Shown here in pieces: positions 24,601 to 39,800 of a DNA stretch of 64,000 nucleotides. The notes below the pieces were generated by a model. The model did no database searches. It worked only from the letters and a program-made list of their open reading frames with translations, and was not told the origin of the DNA. Position 1 is the stretch's first letter. Each line of letters starts with the position of its first letter. The stretch is taken from positions 504,776 through 568,775 of the forward strand of contig RQTK01000111.1 in NCBI GenBank assembly GCA_003991915.1, written 5' to 3'. The position numbers and the translations under genes were made by a program. Source of the DNA: Elysia chlorotica (taxonomy: Eukaryota > Mollusca > Gastropoda > Plakobranchidae).

Positions 24601-27600
24601 CTTTCTCTCTGTCCCAGGTTAGAGTATTGCCTCTTACAGACAGGGCCGTTCAGGAAAACGATGTCTTGGTAGTTGGCTGTGATGGATTATGGGATCTCCT
24701 GACGAATGAGGAAATAGGAGCGACAGTAAAAACATCTCTAGAGCAAGCTAGTCGAGACAAGCTTTTTGGCCAAGACAAGTATGTAAGGGGGAAGAGGTTA
24801 TACCAAAAAAAGAGGGATGGGGTGGCGTAGTGGTATGGTAGTGCTACTACTATAAATCAGACTCTGTTTTACGATCAGGATGCCTTGCTCCCTCCCCTCC
24901 CTACAGCGATAAGGGTGCCATAGTCCTGGGGTACAGCATCCACTTCTAAGGTAAGAGGTTCATGTTTCAAGCCCCACTATGGCAATTTGGTTTGCTACTG
25001 GTTGTGTTGGTGTGAGTGTAATGTGACCAGCTGAGGCATAAGTTGTATCTTCACACTGCCTCTGTGTGGCAGAACTTAAAATTCTTAGACATTAGTTTTG
25101 GATCTAGTCCACAATATAGTCTATATAGTGCTAACGTTAGACTCTAAGCAATAAAACAAACTATCCTAACAGCTTGCAGAGGGATGCGATAGTCATAAAT
25201 TATATCAAAAGAATAGTTTGATTCGGCTAATCCATAGCAGCACTCTGGACATCAACAAGGTTTAAAGCTAGAATTTTGTTAAGTGTGTTCTCTGGCTAAT
25301 TGTAGTATAAATTATCTTAGAGGGAACTTTTTTTTTAAAAACCTGTGTATTTGGCGAAGTAGTGGCATTATCTTAAGCAGGTTTAAAGCAGATTGTGATA
25401 GGAGACCACTATACTATAGTAAATGTAAGCATTAGGAGGTATGCTAGATTTACTTTACTGAAAAAAATTACATGTATATACAATGTGTGAAACAAAATAT
25501 TATCTAGATAAGATAATGTTTAAAAAAATGGTGCTCTTTTTTTTTTTTTTTTAAACAAATTTGACAACAAAATTACAAGGAAAGTGAACATGTACAAGAA
25601 ACAAGTGGAGAAAAACTAATTTGTGTGTTAAATTTTTATTATAATTATGAACAAAAAATTTTTTTCCCTGTTAAAAACAGGACAGTTTTACAGTGCATTT
25701 AAATTTTTTCAATCTTTTGGATAAAATAAAATAAACTGCTTGACAAAATTGAAATGATCAGGATACAAATAGAAACCGTGTAAAACCCCTACAAGTAATT
25801 ACTTACTCCATGTTTCACAGAGATAAATGTTTAATTTTTTACTTGATTTGCTCCTGCACATTCCCCATCCCCCCTCCTGAAAAAAGGACTTATCAATTTA
25901 AATAGTGCCCCTCAAGCTTTTCTCAGTACTTTATTACAAAAATGAGTTTAAGTAATAAATAGGATGGATCAGTCCACATGCCGTGATAGCTTATACAATG
26001 ATTATTATAGGTCAATTAAACTATTTTAAAGATGAAATTTGGTTTAAATTCTACTCTTTAGACTACCCTAAGATAACCTTTTATTATAGAATGAGTATAC
26101 CATAGCTACACATGAAACTTACTACATGTGAACTTTAGATTTTTGTTCCAATCAACTTCTTCTTTGTTTGTGTAAATAAAGTTTCAACGTTCAGTATCAA
26201 ATAAGTATATATTTATGTGTTTTATAAAATAAGACTGTATGTAAGCCATGCATTACAGAGCAGAATTCATCTCCCATTTGAGCCACATACTAAATGTGAG
26301 ACAGGCATACCATCTTCAGCCTAAGCTTATTGCAATTTACAATGTTGCTAAGAAAAAGCAATTTCAAAATAAAGAGAAACTACAGGGTGATGATAAATTC
26401 TTTATATGTAATAATAATACACACACATAATTTAGAAAAAGATAAATAAATGTTGCATTTACTTTAAACAGAAAAATAGGCAATTGTAATGTATAACATA
26501 AAGGCCTAATATAATACGCCTTCACATTTTTTTACAGGGTGTAAAAAGAAAAATAATAGCTTAACTTTATACATTGTGGAAAGAACATATCAATTTCTCA
26601 TATTTCACCTGGGCGCTTAATCTCCAACAGTCGCATTATTGCTTTTTTTTTTTAAACACAGGAGACTAAGAGAGGGTATGGAAGGTCAGGCTAGTTTCTC
26701 ACCAAAGTCCAATCTCAATCTTACAAACTCAAATATCCAAATACATGATGTGTGTTTCAAGTGATAAATACAATACCAAAAAAAATGGAGACTTTATTAT
26801 AAATTCTTTTTGAATCAAGTTAGCAGAACAAAAAATACAATATTTAAAAATCATCAACCTTCATTTTAAATACAAGCAATACTACACACACACATAGCCG
26901 ATTTCCTTTTCACCAGCAAGCATATCATTATTTTTCGAAAATAATTATTGAAATATTGCTGTGGATAAATCAGCCAGCTATTCTTTTATTTTGTGTCTTG
27001 TTCTGCCCTCTGACAATCATGATGCAAATTTCTTTGTTTGACAAAAATCAATATTAAGATATTAAATGGTATTCAGTCTTTGAAGCTCTTGGTACATTTC
27101 TAAAGATAATAAGATAATAGTCTTGGGATATACATTTTTGAGAAGATTGATACACACTTGCATAGTCAAGTCTTTTTTCCAAAGATAATGTAATTATATA
27201 TTATTTCATGTACATATAACAAATTTAAATTATTCATTGTTTTGGTAAGGTAAACATCACGAACAGAAACAGGTACAGGTACACATGTATTATGAATTAA
27301 AATAAATGACATAAAAAATCTGATGCGCTCATTTTGCCTCGTGCGAAAGATCTGAAACTTTTTTTTTTCTTTCATGCGGTTATTAATCTAAGTATCTACT
27401 TAAAGAATCTCCTCAAGAAAGAGTATAATTATTTTGGTACTTTTTGAGGAAATCTAAGAATAAATGTACATATAGTGATTTCAATTTAATGACACTAAAT
27501 AATGAGTCTCTATTAATGTCACAGAAAATATGTAATTCACTAGGAAATTGCGTGGACATACAAAAACCAAAACAAGAAATCATGTGATCAAGTAAAAAAA

Positions 27601-30600
27601 AAAAAATTGAACTTTCTAGCATAGTTTGATAAAGCAAAAAAAGTAAAAAAATACACATGCACCAAAGCTATTGTTTGAAATTATCAGTTCACAAAAAAAG
27701 TATTAAATACTTGTGTCAATTCAATAAAAAATATTATTCATAGTACATATTAAAGTTGCAGCATAATTTTAGTCTTTAAGATTCAGATAGAACAAACAAA
27801 GCAGAGGTAAAGCGAATGACTTGTAATATTTGAAGTGCTTTTGCTTACTCATACATTTGTCTTGTGAAAAATAGGAATAATACACCAATGTAGCGTGGTG
27901 GTCTCAATATTTGCCTCTCTTTAGAGCGATTGTTATATTATGGGTGTTGACATTTTTTCAAACAATAATGGTAAAACCGGTCCTATTAAGTAGTACATGT
28001 ATCAATATGCCCCAAGATGATACCTCTTCTGGTATTTAAAAGGCTTATTTATTATAATATGTATAGATCTATCTAGATACTTTCTCCACCTGTCTGTATG
28101 TCTGTCTGTCTAAATGTGGAAAAAATGGGGAAATTATTGTGCTATTTATTAAATTTGGTAGATTAAAAATTATTTTAGGAAAATTGCAAAAGAAGCTGCA
28201 CTTTGCTATTGCAACATTCTGCAAGATCAGATTGATAGCCATTATGTAAGCCCAAGCGGAGTTGTAAGAATGCAGGGCAGATTTTCTCTTTGTAGTGGGA
28301 GTTCAATGAAATAAAAACTATCTTCATTTCATACACACACACACACACGCACATAAACAACCAACATGCAATGATATTTATGATGATTTAGTTTTCCTTG
28401 ATCCTGCACCTTTGAAAATCATTCCTGGATTTTGAAGTCTTGTAAGCTTCTCATGAAATTTCTGATACATGATAAAATTTAAGTGTACGAATAAATATGA
28501 AACATTGTCAGAAAAACGTTTGGACTAATCACCACTCTCATATCTAATTTAAGCCTTAGAGTCCATATTTTGTCATGGTAGCTCCTAAGCGGTGTCTGGT
28601 ATGTTGTTTTAGTCTTCACTTGATAAGAGATTAATTTTATTGAACTTAAGTTTAATTATTTTGCTCTGTGTGGGAACATAGGGTTATTTTTCAAAAGTGC
28701 TCAGTATAACTGGTATACGTGAAATTACTTTGGGGTACCAAGCTGTGATCATCACCAAAGCCAGCTGTTAGTCATTCTCAGAGCCAGATTCGAGTACACC
28801 TTTGGAGCTTTCATCATCAGTTTGCGACTCACTCTCATCCTCAGAACTGTACTCCTCTCCATCACTATCAAAAGAGTTGTCGGGATCTTCATCCAAAATA
28901 GTACAAAGATCTTTCCCATTTGGTTCATCCAGACAAAGGCAGATATGATTGCTGATTGATTTCAAGGCGTTGGTCAACTTGCACCAATAGTCATCTTCAG
29001 GTCTGTCCAGAAGCTTCATAAAGAGTTGTTCCATTTTAGTTTGGTTGGTCCTTAGATCTCTAGATGACATCTTTTCCTTACAAGCAGCCTTCAGATTTAA
29101 GACAAGGGTCTTGGTGGTGCTGTCAAGCTGTGTGTAGGAGTCCTTGAGCAATGTGTGCAGTATGACCAACTGTTCTGAGAGAAGAAGCCTGTGAAGCTCC
29201 AGTCTCATTTCCTCTTTAAACTGTGGCGTGCAAGTCTTCTTGGCAGCCTGTATCAACCTCTTCCACCTGGCTGCATTAAACATTCTCTCTCTGTTAAATT
29301 TGCGATCAATTTGCTCAATTTTCAACAACGCATAAGCAAAGCGGGTGAATAACCTGAATGCGATTACTTCATTGGGATCAATTTTTAACTCTATGTTGTC
29401 GCTGTGCAGATATCTTGCTTGGTCGATGTCACAATAACTTTGGACCTTGGCAAGTGAAAATCTGAGCTGTGAAAGTTCGGGAAATGTGACTTTTGTATCC
29501 TCCAAAAGCTTCTCTTTTCGCGCATGTCGGCACTCAGCTCTCTGCTTGTTTATACCTTCATATCGTTTTATGCCCTGTAAAATTGCTGGGCAAGAAACTG
29601 AGGGACACTTGATGTAGCTTGTATCCTTGGAATCGAGGCTTTCCACGTATTTGTCGAGTTGGTTTAGTGTAAATACATCTCCACATGCAGGTATTTTCAT
29701 GAGAATGATATCAGGAGTCAGCTCAAACTTTCTTGCGCGTTCTCTTTGTTCATGGGCCATAACTTGCTTGGGTTGTTTCCTAAGGGAGCTGCCTGCATCA
29801 ATGAGTTGGAACTTCTTCTGACCACATGTGAAGCACACACACTTCTCCCCACAGAGTGAGACACACTTGTGCAAGCAATCTTTCACAGGTTTGCCACACG
29901 TTCTTGTGCAGGGCTTGGAGAAACACTCATCCAGACAACGTTGTGAGCAGGTGCTGTGTGCGCAAACCATCGCACAGTTCTCGGTACAGGGTTTGCACAG
30001 AGCGCCGCAGGTTGTGCTGGTACATGGGCCGTGTCTACAGCGTGTGGGGCAGCGCTTCCCACAGGGCATGCACTCCCCGCCACAAGGGCCTTCACAGGAG
30101 TGGCCACATGGTAACGGTTTTTTGCACTTGTTCTGGCATGGCAGGTGCACCCGACCACTCATACAGCCACCACATGTACCTTTGCACTTGTGCTGACAGT
30201 TTAAAGTCTCCTTGCACTTGGTTGTACAGGGATCATCCGCCGGGTCTTTGTAACACTCTGTGATGTTTTTGTGTCCACAGATTGGCCACGTCTTCTCTAC
30301 CTTCTCCAGGCAGGGAGCATGTTTGCCAGTAGCAAAGCATTCTCCACAGGCACCCCGACACTCGTGTCCACATGGCAGCATCTTCCTACACGGCTGGTTG
30401 CACACATGCTCACTGACGTCTTTGTGACACGGGACTGTATCCTCATGGTCACAGTCCTTGAGGATCTTCTTGACAAGCACCATGCAGGGCCCGCACTCGT
30501 CAGCACATTTTAGAGGGCATGGGTGGCCCTCTCGGCAAGTGTGCAGGCATGGTTGTCGACAGGGGGTGCTTTGGTGGAAACGGTCCCAACTATGGCACGT

Positions 30601-33600
30601 AAGGTTACAAATGTGGCCACACATTAAAACTACTCCACAAGGCTGAGAGCATCCACCCTCTGGAACGTCTCTTTGAAAATCTTCATGGCCGCTGACATAT
30701 GTTTCATGTTCCTTGTGGTTTACACAAACAAGCTTCATGCACACACCAGTGACTCGTTCCTGTGAGGCTGTTGCTAGGATTTTCTTCCAAAGATTACTTT
30801 TAAAAGCAATCTGTTTCAAATTACCGATCACAAACAGCCCCTTCTTGGCTCTGGACAGAGCAACGCACACTCTGTTGTCAGTCTTCAAGAATCCTACTTT
30901 GTTTTCTTTGTTGCTACGGACCAGAGATAGCAAAATGATGTCGTTTTCTTCTCCTTGATAATTGTCAATAGATGTCACCCGCACATCCTTGTACATGCTC
31001 TCTTCAGGCTCCATGGCTTCTTTTATGGCGGCAACTTGTCCCCCATAGGCCGCCAAGACAGTGATATGGGAACCTTCGTATCCATGCTGCAAAAAATACT
31101 TACAAAGGGCAGTCAGAAACAGCGCTTCGTGTGTGTTGGCTTTGCTCGTGCTATCGTCTACTTCTTTCTCTTCAAAGCTGTGTTGAAGGAAAAACACATT
31201 GCTTGCAACACCTTCAATGTTACCATAGAACTTTACAGTCGCATGATCTTGTAGTGAAGGATAAATGTGTCGAATAAACTGGGCAATTTCTGGCCGCATC
31301 CTATGTTGCTCTTCCAGCATCACACTTGGAACCCCGTTGTTGACAAGCCTCTCAAAAAGGGAAATCTCCAGATCGTAATCGACGGCCAGTCTGTGGACTG
31401 TGGGGTTAGGTCGGAGCTGCTGATGGTCACCAATCAATATAAGATGCTTTACTCGAGCATTGAGGGATGTGATAATGTGGGCCTCCAAAACCTCCGCAGC
31501 CTCCTCCACCACCACGGTCTGGGACCCAACTTTCTGCAAAACTGCACGGTGCTTGGCTGCCCCAGAAGTTGTCATTCCAATAACACGGGCTGAGCGAAGA
31601 ATGCACACATCTTTTTCATTTATAGCCTCTTTCTTTAGAGCAAGAATATCTCGATACTCCTGTGTGAGGGCTTTAAGACGGCCTGCGAGTTTTTCCTTCC
31701 GTTCTTGTACCCAGTATTTATACAAACGATAACGATCTCTGAGTTCCAGATCCCACACGTCTGTGATAGCGGTTACATCAGTTTCACTGAATGGTTGAAC
31801 GCTGTGAAGCAGTTTGAAGACTTTGCTGTGGGATAGGTTTCCACTCTCTTGCCACTCATCTTCCTGGCTTTCTTGCTCAGTGTCAGACATGTTCACCCCC
31901 AGCATGAGTGCCCGCTGGTAAATTTGGATCTCACGATTTTCGAACTGCTTGAAGTCCCGTGCAATATCACGAAACTGTTCTTTTTGCTTTTTCGTTTTGT
32001 TCTCATCAAAGTCGTCAATGTCCCCCATGTCATCCGGCCCTGATCCCTCATCCGAGTGGCTGTTGAGACGATAATCATCTTCATCCTTATCATCTTCACT
32101 GCCTTCATCGTCACTACTGTCAACCAAAACCCATTGCCTTCGTGGAAACCTGCCGTCTTCCAGGTCATCATCTGTGTCTACGCCTCTTGCATTTACCTTC
32201 TTCCGACCGCGAATTGCTGGTGGGTTTGTAAGGCGCTCAATGGCGTCCAGCAGAGAATCAACTGTAGTGAATCGACCCAAAAGCCACTCTCGCACCACAC
32301 CCTGCTTAGAAGTGTCAAAACCTTTTGATTCAGCCTCAACACTTTCTCTGATATACTTAAACACGTCTTCACTTTCCATGAAAGGAATAAGCTTTTCATC
32401 TTCCAAAATTTCTTCCTTTGCAACTTCTTGATCTATCAAAAGTTGTTGGATGAGCTCACGATCGGCCCCTTCCCCTAGAGACATAGTTTGGTCTAGTTTA
32501 AACTCCAGTCGCATTCTGTACAACCCGGCCCAGTAACGGTAGATATTCACGCGGGTTAAGAACTCAGCGCGGATGGCGGACAGCGTGTTTGTGATTCCAG
32601 AATCAATAGAACCATCTCCACCGGAAGCAATCACTTGTGCCAATCGGCGAATCGAGGCCTTGGTCATATGGTTTTCCATATCGGCACTTGTAGCTCTCAG
32701 CCACACGCGGATCACGTGTGGATTCAGATCGCTTTGGCGTCTAGGATCTTTGAGAGAGTGTTGGTGGACACTGCTCACTTCTTCAAGGAGGTCATCGAGA
32801 GCTAGAATAGAAGTCTCCTGTTTCAGAGATTGCTGCCAATACGTTTCAATGTATGAAGCTACAGTTTTTAACTCTTTTTTGCGTTTTTTCACATTCATAG
32901 TCATATTTGCTTTGACATGGCGTTCCATTTTCGGATTTTTTCTGAGTTCTCTCAGATTGAACTTCTCTAGAGCCTCGCTGGAACTTCTTCCACCAACCCT
33001 CACTATTCCAGAGCGGCAGAATTGAAGCATCCCCTCAAGAAACTGATCCAAGGCATGGTTTGTGTAACACACAACCAATATTGGCGATTGTTTGTTCTTC
33101 ATCTTTCTCATTTGGTTGAAGAGGATGTTCATAATTTTTAGTCCAACATAAGTCTTGCCTGTGCCCGGTGGACCTTGTATGATTGCCATCTCTTTAGTGA
33201 GAGCAAGCTTCATGGCCTCCATCTGGGACTCGTTCAGAATGGTTTGGCTAGCATCTGGCCAGTCATCTTCATCCAGGATCTCCACAGGAGCTAGGCATCG
33301 GCCGTGGGCAGCAATGCACGACATATCAACCTCTGGACTTTCCAGATAGTAGGCTGGAGGTAAGATATCTTTCTCGATCGACAGGATGTACCGACGCAAA
33401 GGTACATCTCTCATCTCCTGCAACCCTTCAAGAACGTGCCGGTACGACTCAAAGTATGCCGTGGTCTCGGCCATTACAAAAACGTCGAATTCGGAAGATG
33501 TGAATATCTGGTCTAAGTTGTTCTGGAACGTTACCTCTACAAGACCTTTTTCCAGCTGAGTAGTATCTCGATCGCTGACTGTGGCGAACACGGTAGTCTC

Positions 33601-35657
33601 AAACACGTCCTTTGATAGTACAAGCAGTGAGCCGTACATCAGACGCCGCGAATGTTCCCAGTCTATGGGGACATGACTCCGCACGCTGAATTGGACGTAA
33701 TGAGTGATGCCCCTGCTCTCATCACATTTCATCTTTACCAACTTGACATCGTAGTAGAACCTCAAATTGTCTTCCTTGATTGTTCCTCCCATAATTTGAG
33801 CCTCCTTGTAATCCTTTAGCCCGCGACGGATGGGCTCTAAATAGTCCTCTTTGAGTAGTCTTGAGTGAACATCCAAATAGTGTTGGCTGTCACGATACTC
33901 TCCACTTGTCTTATTGGCCCTGAGGAAAGGAGCTACGTCGGCCAATATTTCATCCGTGTCGGGGAAGATGCTTATCTGTGTGTAGTCATCAGGAGGGAGG
34001 GCCATGTCGGGATCCGGTTCGACCATGCCATGCCTGACGCCTGGTTGACTTAACCAATCCGGGTTCATGTGTTGGTACTGGAAAGGCTCTTGGTTTTTCT
34101 TAAACTGGCTGCCTATAGACATTTTGATAAGTTTCCTGGCTTGTAGCGTAGCTCTGTTGTCCGAGACCAGAAGTCCCAGTTGCTTCCCTTTGTCCATAAT
34201 CTGCTGCAGAGAGTAGTTGCACTTGGCGCCATGTTCGGGGCACTGTTCTATGGCATATTCCACAACGTCCAGCATTTGGTTGACAGCGCGCAGCGTTTCT
34301 GGGCGCAGGGAGCGGTTTTTAATTTGCTGATCCAAGAACAGGATGAAATGGCCGTCTAGAAAGTAAGCATCCAGCACGCAGCGCACGATGCGATCTACGG
34401 CTCCCTTTTGATTCGTATTTACGGCACGGTGCAGTAAGGAGACAAGGTTTGATGTGATATCAGCCGGGACTTCTGGTGTGGTTTTAAGGTAGAGGGACAG
34501 ATCATCAACGGCAGCGCTCATGTCAAACACCAGACAAGTTGTCACTGATTGCTCAATCCATTCTTTAATTCTTCCCGGAACAGAGGAGCGATCTGGTTTT
34601 TTGTCTGCGGGATGCTGATTTGATTTATTTTCAAAGTGGTGGTGTCGGTCATATCTGTCGCCTGGTTGATTTCGTCTGAAATTGTCAGGTTCACTTTGAA
34701 GCGACCCCTCGAAAGTCTGAGCTGGGTTAAGACTCGTGTGACTTTTCCTGTTTGCCAATGATTTATTTCCACTAACGTACTCAAAACGTTTATTTCTGTT
34801 TTGGGATGTTGGAGCGCTATGTTCAGATTTAGAATTCCTGATTTGTCCAGGCTCAGAAATCTGTTGGCGAATGTTCTCCGATCTGTGTGGCTGCTGGGCT
34901 GCAGCACGATCTGTGGTCCGCCATGTCTGGGGCTGTTCACCGGCTTGAGGTGCTTGTCGTAGAGAGGCAGATTTAGACCCCTGCAACTGCGGCTGTTGAG
35001 TGGCGAGATGCCGTGACTGCCGCGACTCGGATGGCCTGCCGCTGAGCTCCCTGTATGACAATGCTCTTGCAGCAGGGGCGGGATTCCGCATCACCGCGCC
35101 TAGCCCGTCATCCGAGTCGGAGTCAACGCTCTTGTCGCTCATCCTCACGGTCACGCTGCAAATCTGTTTCTAGCTTTGTCAGCACAGTAATTTTGATTTC
35201 GCGTCGATGTATATGTAAGCAGTGTCAGACAAAACTCAGGGAAAACTTCAGGTATCAATTTTTTGTGTCTTATAGGCAAATCACGCCAATGTTGTGTGGG
35301 TCATTCTGCATGGAAGAAACAAGATTACAGTTAGACGCATTGGTGAGCGTGTCAAAAGTCTCTTTACTTAAGTGCTCATGGGTATAATTATTATGTTCCT
35401 GGTTAAGAGAAACTTCTTTGGCTGTCATGTTCGCCACAAAAGAAAACTTGTGTGAATTCAGTTTAGTTTGGATGTGTGTAGAGAGAGGGAAACAGTAATA
35501 AAGAGAGAGCGAGAAAAGAAGTAGAGGCGAGAGGTAAAAAAAAATAATGAGAGAGATGGGATAGAAAGAAAAGGGGAGGAGAGAGGTGGAGAGATGGTGA
35601 AGAGAGAGAAAGAGTGAGAGAGTGCGAGAGAGTGTGTGTGTGCGTGTGTGTGTGTAT

Positions 35658-35707
<50 letters not shown>

Positions 35708-35834
35708 GTACACTCACACAGATTTCGTTTGTGGAACAATCCTTTACAGATCGATCGGCGATATAACAAAACTTGAGAGGCTTCATACTTTTTTATTTTA
35801 TTTTAATTCTTCTACCATCACAAGAACAACAAAA

Positions 35835-35927
<93 letters not shown>

Positions 35928-36796
35928 GCTACCATTAACATCACCACACAAGGGACCGTTCTTTTGTGACGTCAGTTTCCAGACTACTAATACTATGCAT
36001 GCCGACTATAAGCTGACAAAGGGTATGGGGGTGATGGCGGTGGTGGGGGTGATGGGGGGGATGGGGGTGGTGGTAGGGTGTTAAAACAGCTGGAAAAAAG
36101 CTGACGTCTTTAAATTCACTAGAGCTATGCTTTGATGACAGCGCCTGTTTTAGACCGGACTAAAAACCTTCAACACTCATCGCTGTAAAGTAATCACACA
36201 AAAGCACTCGACAAACGTAATCGACAAAATTAGTGTTGAACCGCTGGCATATTTCCATTTTCCAATGTCAACACGTCTGCAGAGAAAGGTATGCTGCATA
36301 CACACGGGGAGAAATTTACGAAACTGAAACTACAATGTTTTTGGTTTTTTTTTGTCCTCATGTGCTGACGGTCTGTTATTATAGTGTATTGTGAAGCAGA
36401 TCTAGTTTAATATAAATGTGCTTGAGTAATATCGAAACCGTTAGCAAATCTCTTTGGAATGTTTATTTGTATTACAGTTTGTGTACCCTAAAAATAAACA
36501 AACGTGTATGGTTTCGATGATATGACATCGACCAGGTTCCACTTAACCTGGATAATCGATGGCGCACATACTGTGTTAAGCAATACTCGACCATTTCTAC
36601 ACGGCAAAAGCTGGCAAATCGCCAGGATTATGATGTTAAACTGAAACTGAAAGTGTTGCAAGGGGGCGCTAAGACCAAAGTTCGCAAAATTTTACTTGAT
36701 CTTTTTGTTTGGGTTTGGTTTATGCCTGTCAACTCTCTTTCTCTAATGTTTGTACATGTATAGGGTGTAAACCAAACGTACAAATAATTATCAACC

Positions 36797-36854
<58 letters not shown>

Positions 36855-39800
36855 CATATTTTTCCATCTCTGTCTTGCCTATCTGTCTGTCAGCAGTACA
36901 ATCATATAATGATGCATGTTGTGCAGAATAACGACCTCTATTGGGTAGATTGTACTTAGATAATGATAGAAGTATAGTCTTGACGTTTAAGCATATACAG
37001 TGTCATACATGCGATGTTGTGTCTTAATAAAATTAGCTTCATTTTGAATACAATTTACCTATTTCGGCCATTTTATCATAAGAAAACGGTTCATATTATT
37101 AGGACACTATTTTATTCCTCGGTGTGTAAGTCGGTGTCTTATCTTTTACTATCCTGTTCTCTCTTTATCTCTCTCTTTCTCGCGAGAGAGAGAGCGGAGT
37201 TCTCCCTACCTCTCTCCGGGTTTAACGTCTCATAGATTCCCCCGAGGAATCATGTACGGCGTATCTTTTAATAGGCTACTGCCTTGCAACTTTGTAGGTT
37301 TTCGTCCCCAAGGTATCTCAAATAATCCTATCAGGAGATGGGGCACAAGCCGCGAATGTCTCGCACGCCATAATCCTAGAGCATTGTCGATTGAGATGCT
37401 AGTCATAAAAAAAATATCGACACCTCCTCCCTCCCTGTTTTAAAAGTGTTGTCTTCCATACCCCAGTTACTTCAGTTATGTAATTGTACGTTACCTGTAT
37501 GTATACAGATCTAGTGATCATTCCCTCCTCAGTATTTTGTTGAAAGCTAAACCTACCTTGCTACACGTATTGCTCATTATTTATTCTTCTGAACGCGCTC
37601 TATGATATTTTCGCTGTTGTCTCAATCATTTTGTTCAATTTTTTTTGTACATGTATTAAAACCTACCCTCTCCCCCGACTGCTTCACCCCAATACATGTA
37701 TCCAAGCTCCCGAGATCTTTGCCTACCGCCCCTCAGATTCCACTAGTCTCTTATGCTTTGTGTATTTTATAATAAGGTTTATGCTTGTGCCCCACAAAAT
37801 ATGCGTTAAAGTGAAAAATCATTCAGAGATTTTACGGCCCCCTCCCCCTTTTCCCATTCCCTCTTTCCATCCTTACCCACCGTAGAATATCGACCCTGAA
37901 CTGATTGCGTGGAGTGGTTTAAGGATTAATTTATTACGAAACAAATAAATAAAAAAAAGTGTCGAATAATTACGATCAATATTATTACGTCCTGGTTATC
38001 AAAGTAATGACGCTTTCAAGTTTTGAGAACTAGATCTAATCTTAACAGTTATGACCCAAAATATTTTTATTTTCTAATTTAGGAGACTGAAGCGTTACTT
38101 TTACATTTATAACAGTAAAATGAACTTGATTTAAAGTCAAGTCCATACAAGATCCAAACACATAGTGCAGAAAACATGCAGTATACATTCAATGGTAAAG
38201 CATTGGACAGTAACACCTCTGTGCACTAGATTTTTAATAAGACATGTACATGTATTATTATTTCTACCACTGCTTGTAGATCTGGAATAATTATCATAGC
38301 GTAAAACAAGAAGGAAAAAAGAAAGAATCTAGTATTAGATCTTACCTTCAAATGACAGCCTTTCTGTAAACGTTCACAGATCTGATCACCATTAAGTCGT
38401 CCATGTTGTACAACAGTAGCAATACATCTGCAGATAGATAATCATGTAGATCTAGATTTTATCTAGCCTAATATACAGCTCGCACTGCGACGGGAGCTGT
38501 GTCATGGAATCTTAGAAACATGCAAGTGTAGTTTATATGCTTAAGTTTTCATTGAAAATTAACCAACTGTAAAATCAGGTGCAAAAAAAATGCAGGTTTC
38601 TCGAACCAGTGGTTTACCACTTTGATAGCCTATCCTAGGTAAGAGCCGAGGTTCTTAGAACTACACGGCGGCCTCGGCAGAGACTTTTCCGGGAATTTCC
38701 AGTGACACGTAACTCCTAATTATAGCACCGAAACCGAAACCGAAATGAATTCCTCGCATTTTAGTTTGTCTTATGCCACACAGCTCATTGTGATACAAGT
38801 GTATTGGTTGCAGGTGCGAAAGACTCGTAACAGTACGTTAGCCAAATTATAAGCTTAAATAAAAAAATAAAAAAAACTTTGACCCGAGCTCAGCACAGGC
38901 TAGATCGATTCGATTGTGGTCTGTGCTTGGTTCAGAACTAGGCCACAGTTAGGCCTAAGCTGTTCTCTTCCTGTTTTTGTTTTGTTTGTTTTTTGTTTTT
39001 GTTTATATTAATCTGAGTCTTAGTGAGGCTTAGTCTGGACTAGGTGTAGATTACGTCAGCTGTGACCTATACAGAAAAGAAAGATCATTCATTTGACCTT
39101 TTCCACTTTATAGTGTCCATGTACATAGTTTCAAAACTGTTTTAATGAATAGGAGATTAATATAAACATATAATAACATTATTATATCATACAATTGTAT
39201 TTGAAACAATATTCATAGTCATACACTCATGAAGTATTGGTCTTTAACTTAGAAGGTACACAATCGACCGAGGGGACCTTAACTGACCAAATTCACCTCC
39301 TTTACTTTATGAAAAAAAAATTTAATATTTGGGAAAAGGTAAAGATTAGTTTCTTTACGTCCGGCCTAAGGAACCGGGCTATACGGTATACCGTGGACAG
39401 GATCCCCTAGCGGATGTCCGGTGTTTTGTTGGTCACATTATGCGAACACCGATGCAACTAGTAGGCAACATGTTTGGGCTTGATTACTCAAGGGACCAAA
39501 AATATATATATAAAAAAAGGGAAAATGGTTTTAAAAAATTGTCGATACAGGCGTTGCTCTACGGTTTATCACAAGATAAAGCTCACAGACCATGGTGCTC
39601 AGTCATTTTGCTCGTGTTTGTATCGAACGAATGGTTTCCAGTATTGTTGCCCCACCATAGTTTTTACCCCCAACCACTTTGTACATTTGGCCTGTTTGTT
39701 TATGAAAAGAAGTACCTTCCTTGAGAGAAAGCTCTCATTACAAGAACCCTAATTATATTTTTAAAAGACATTTAGAGGTAGCTCAGTCCGTATAATGCGA

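Noticed and set aside
29828-30263. Cys/His-rich plus-strand frames under ZNFX1
   Set aside because: Antisense shadows of the NFX1 zinc-finger repeats.
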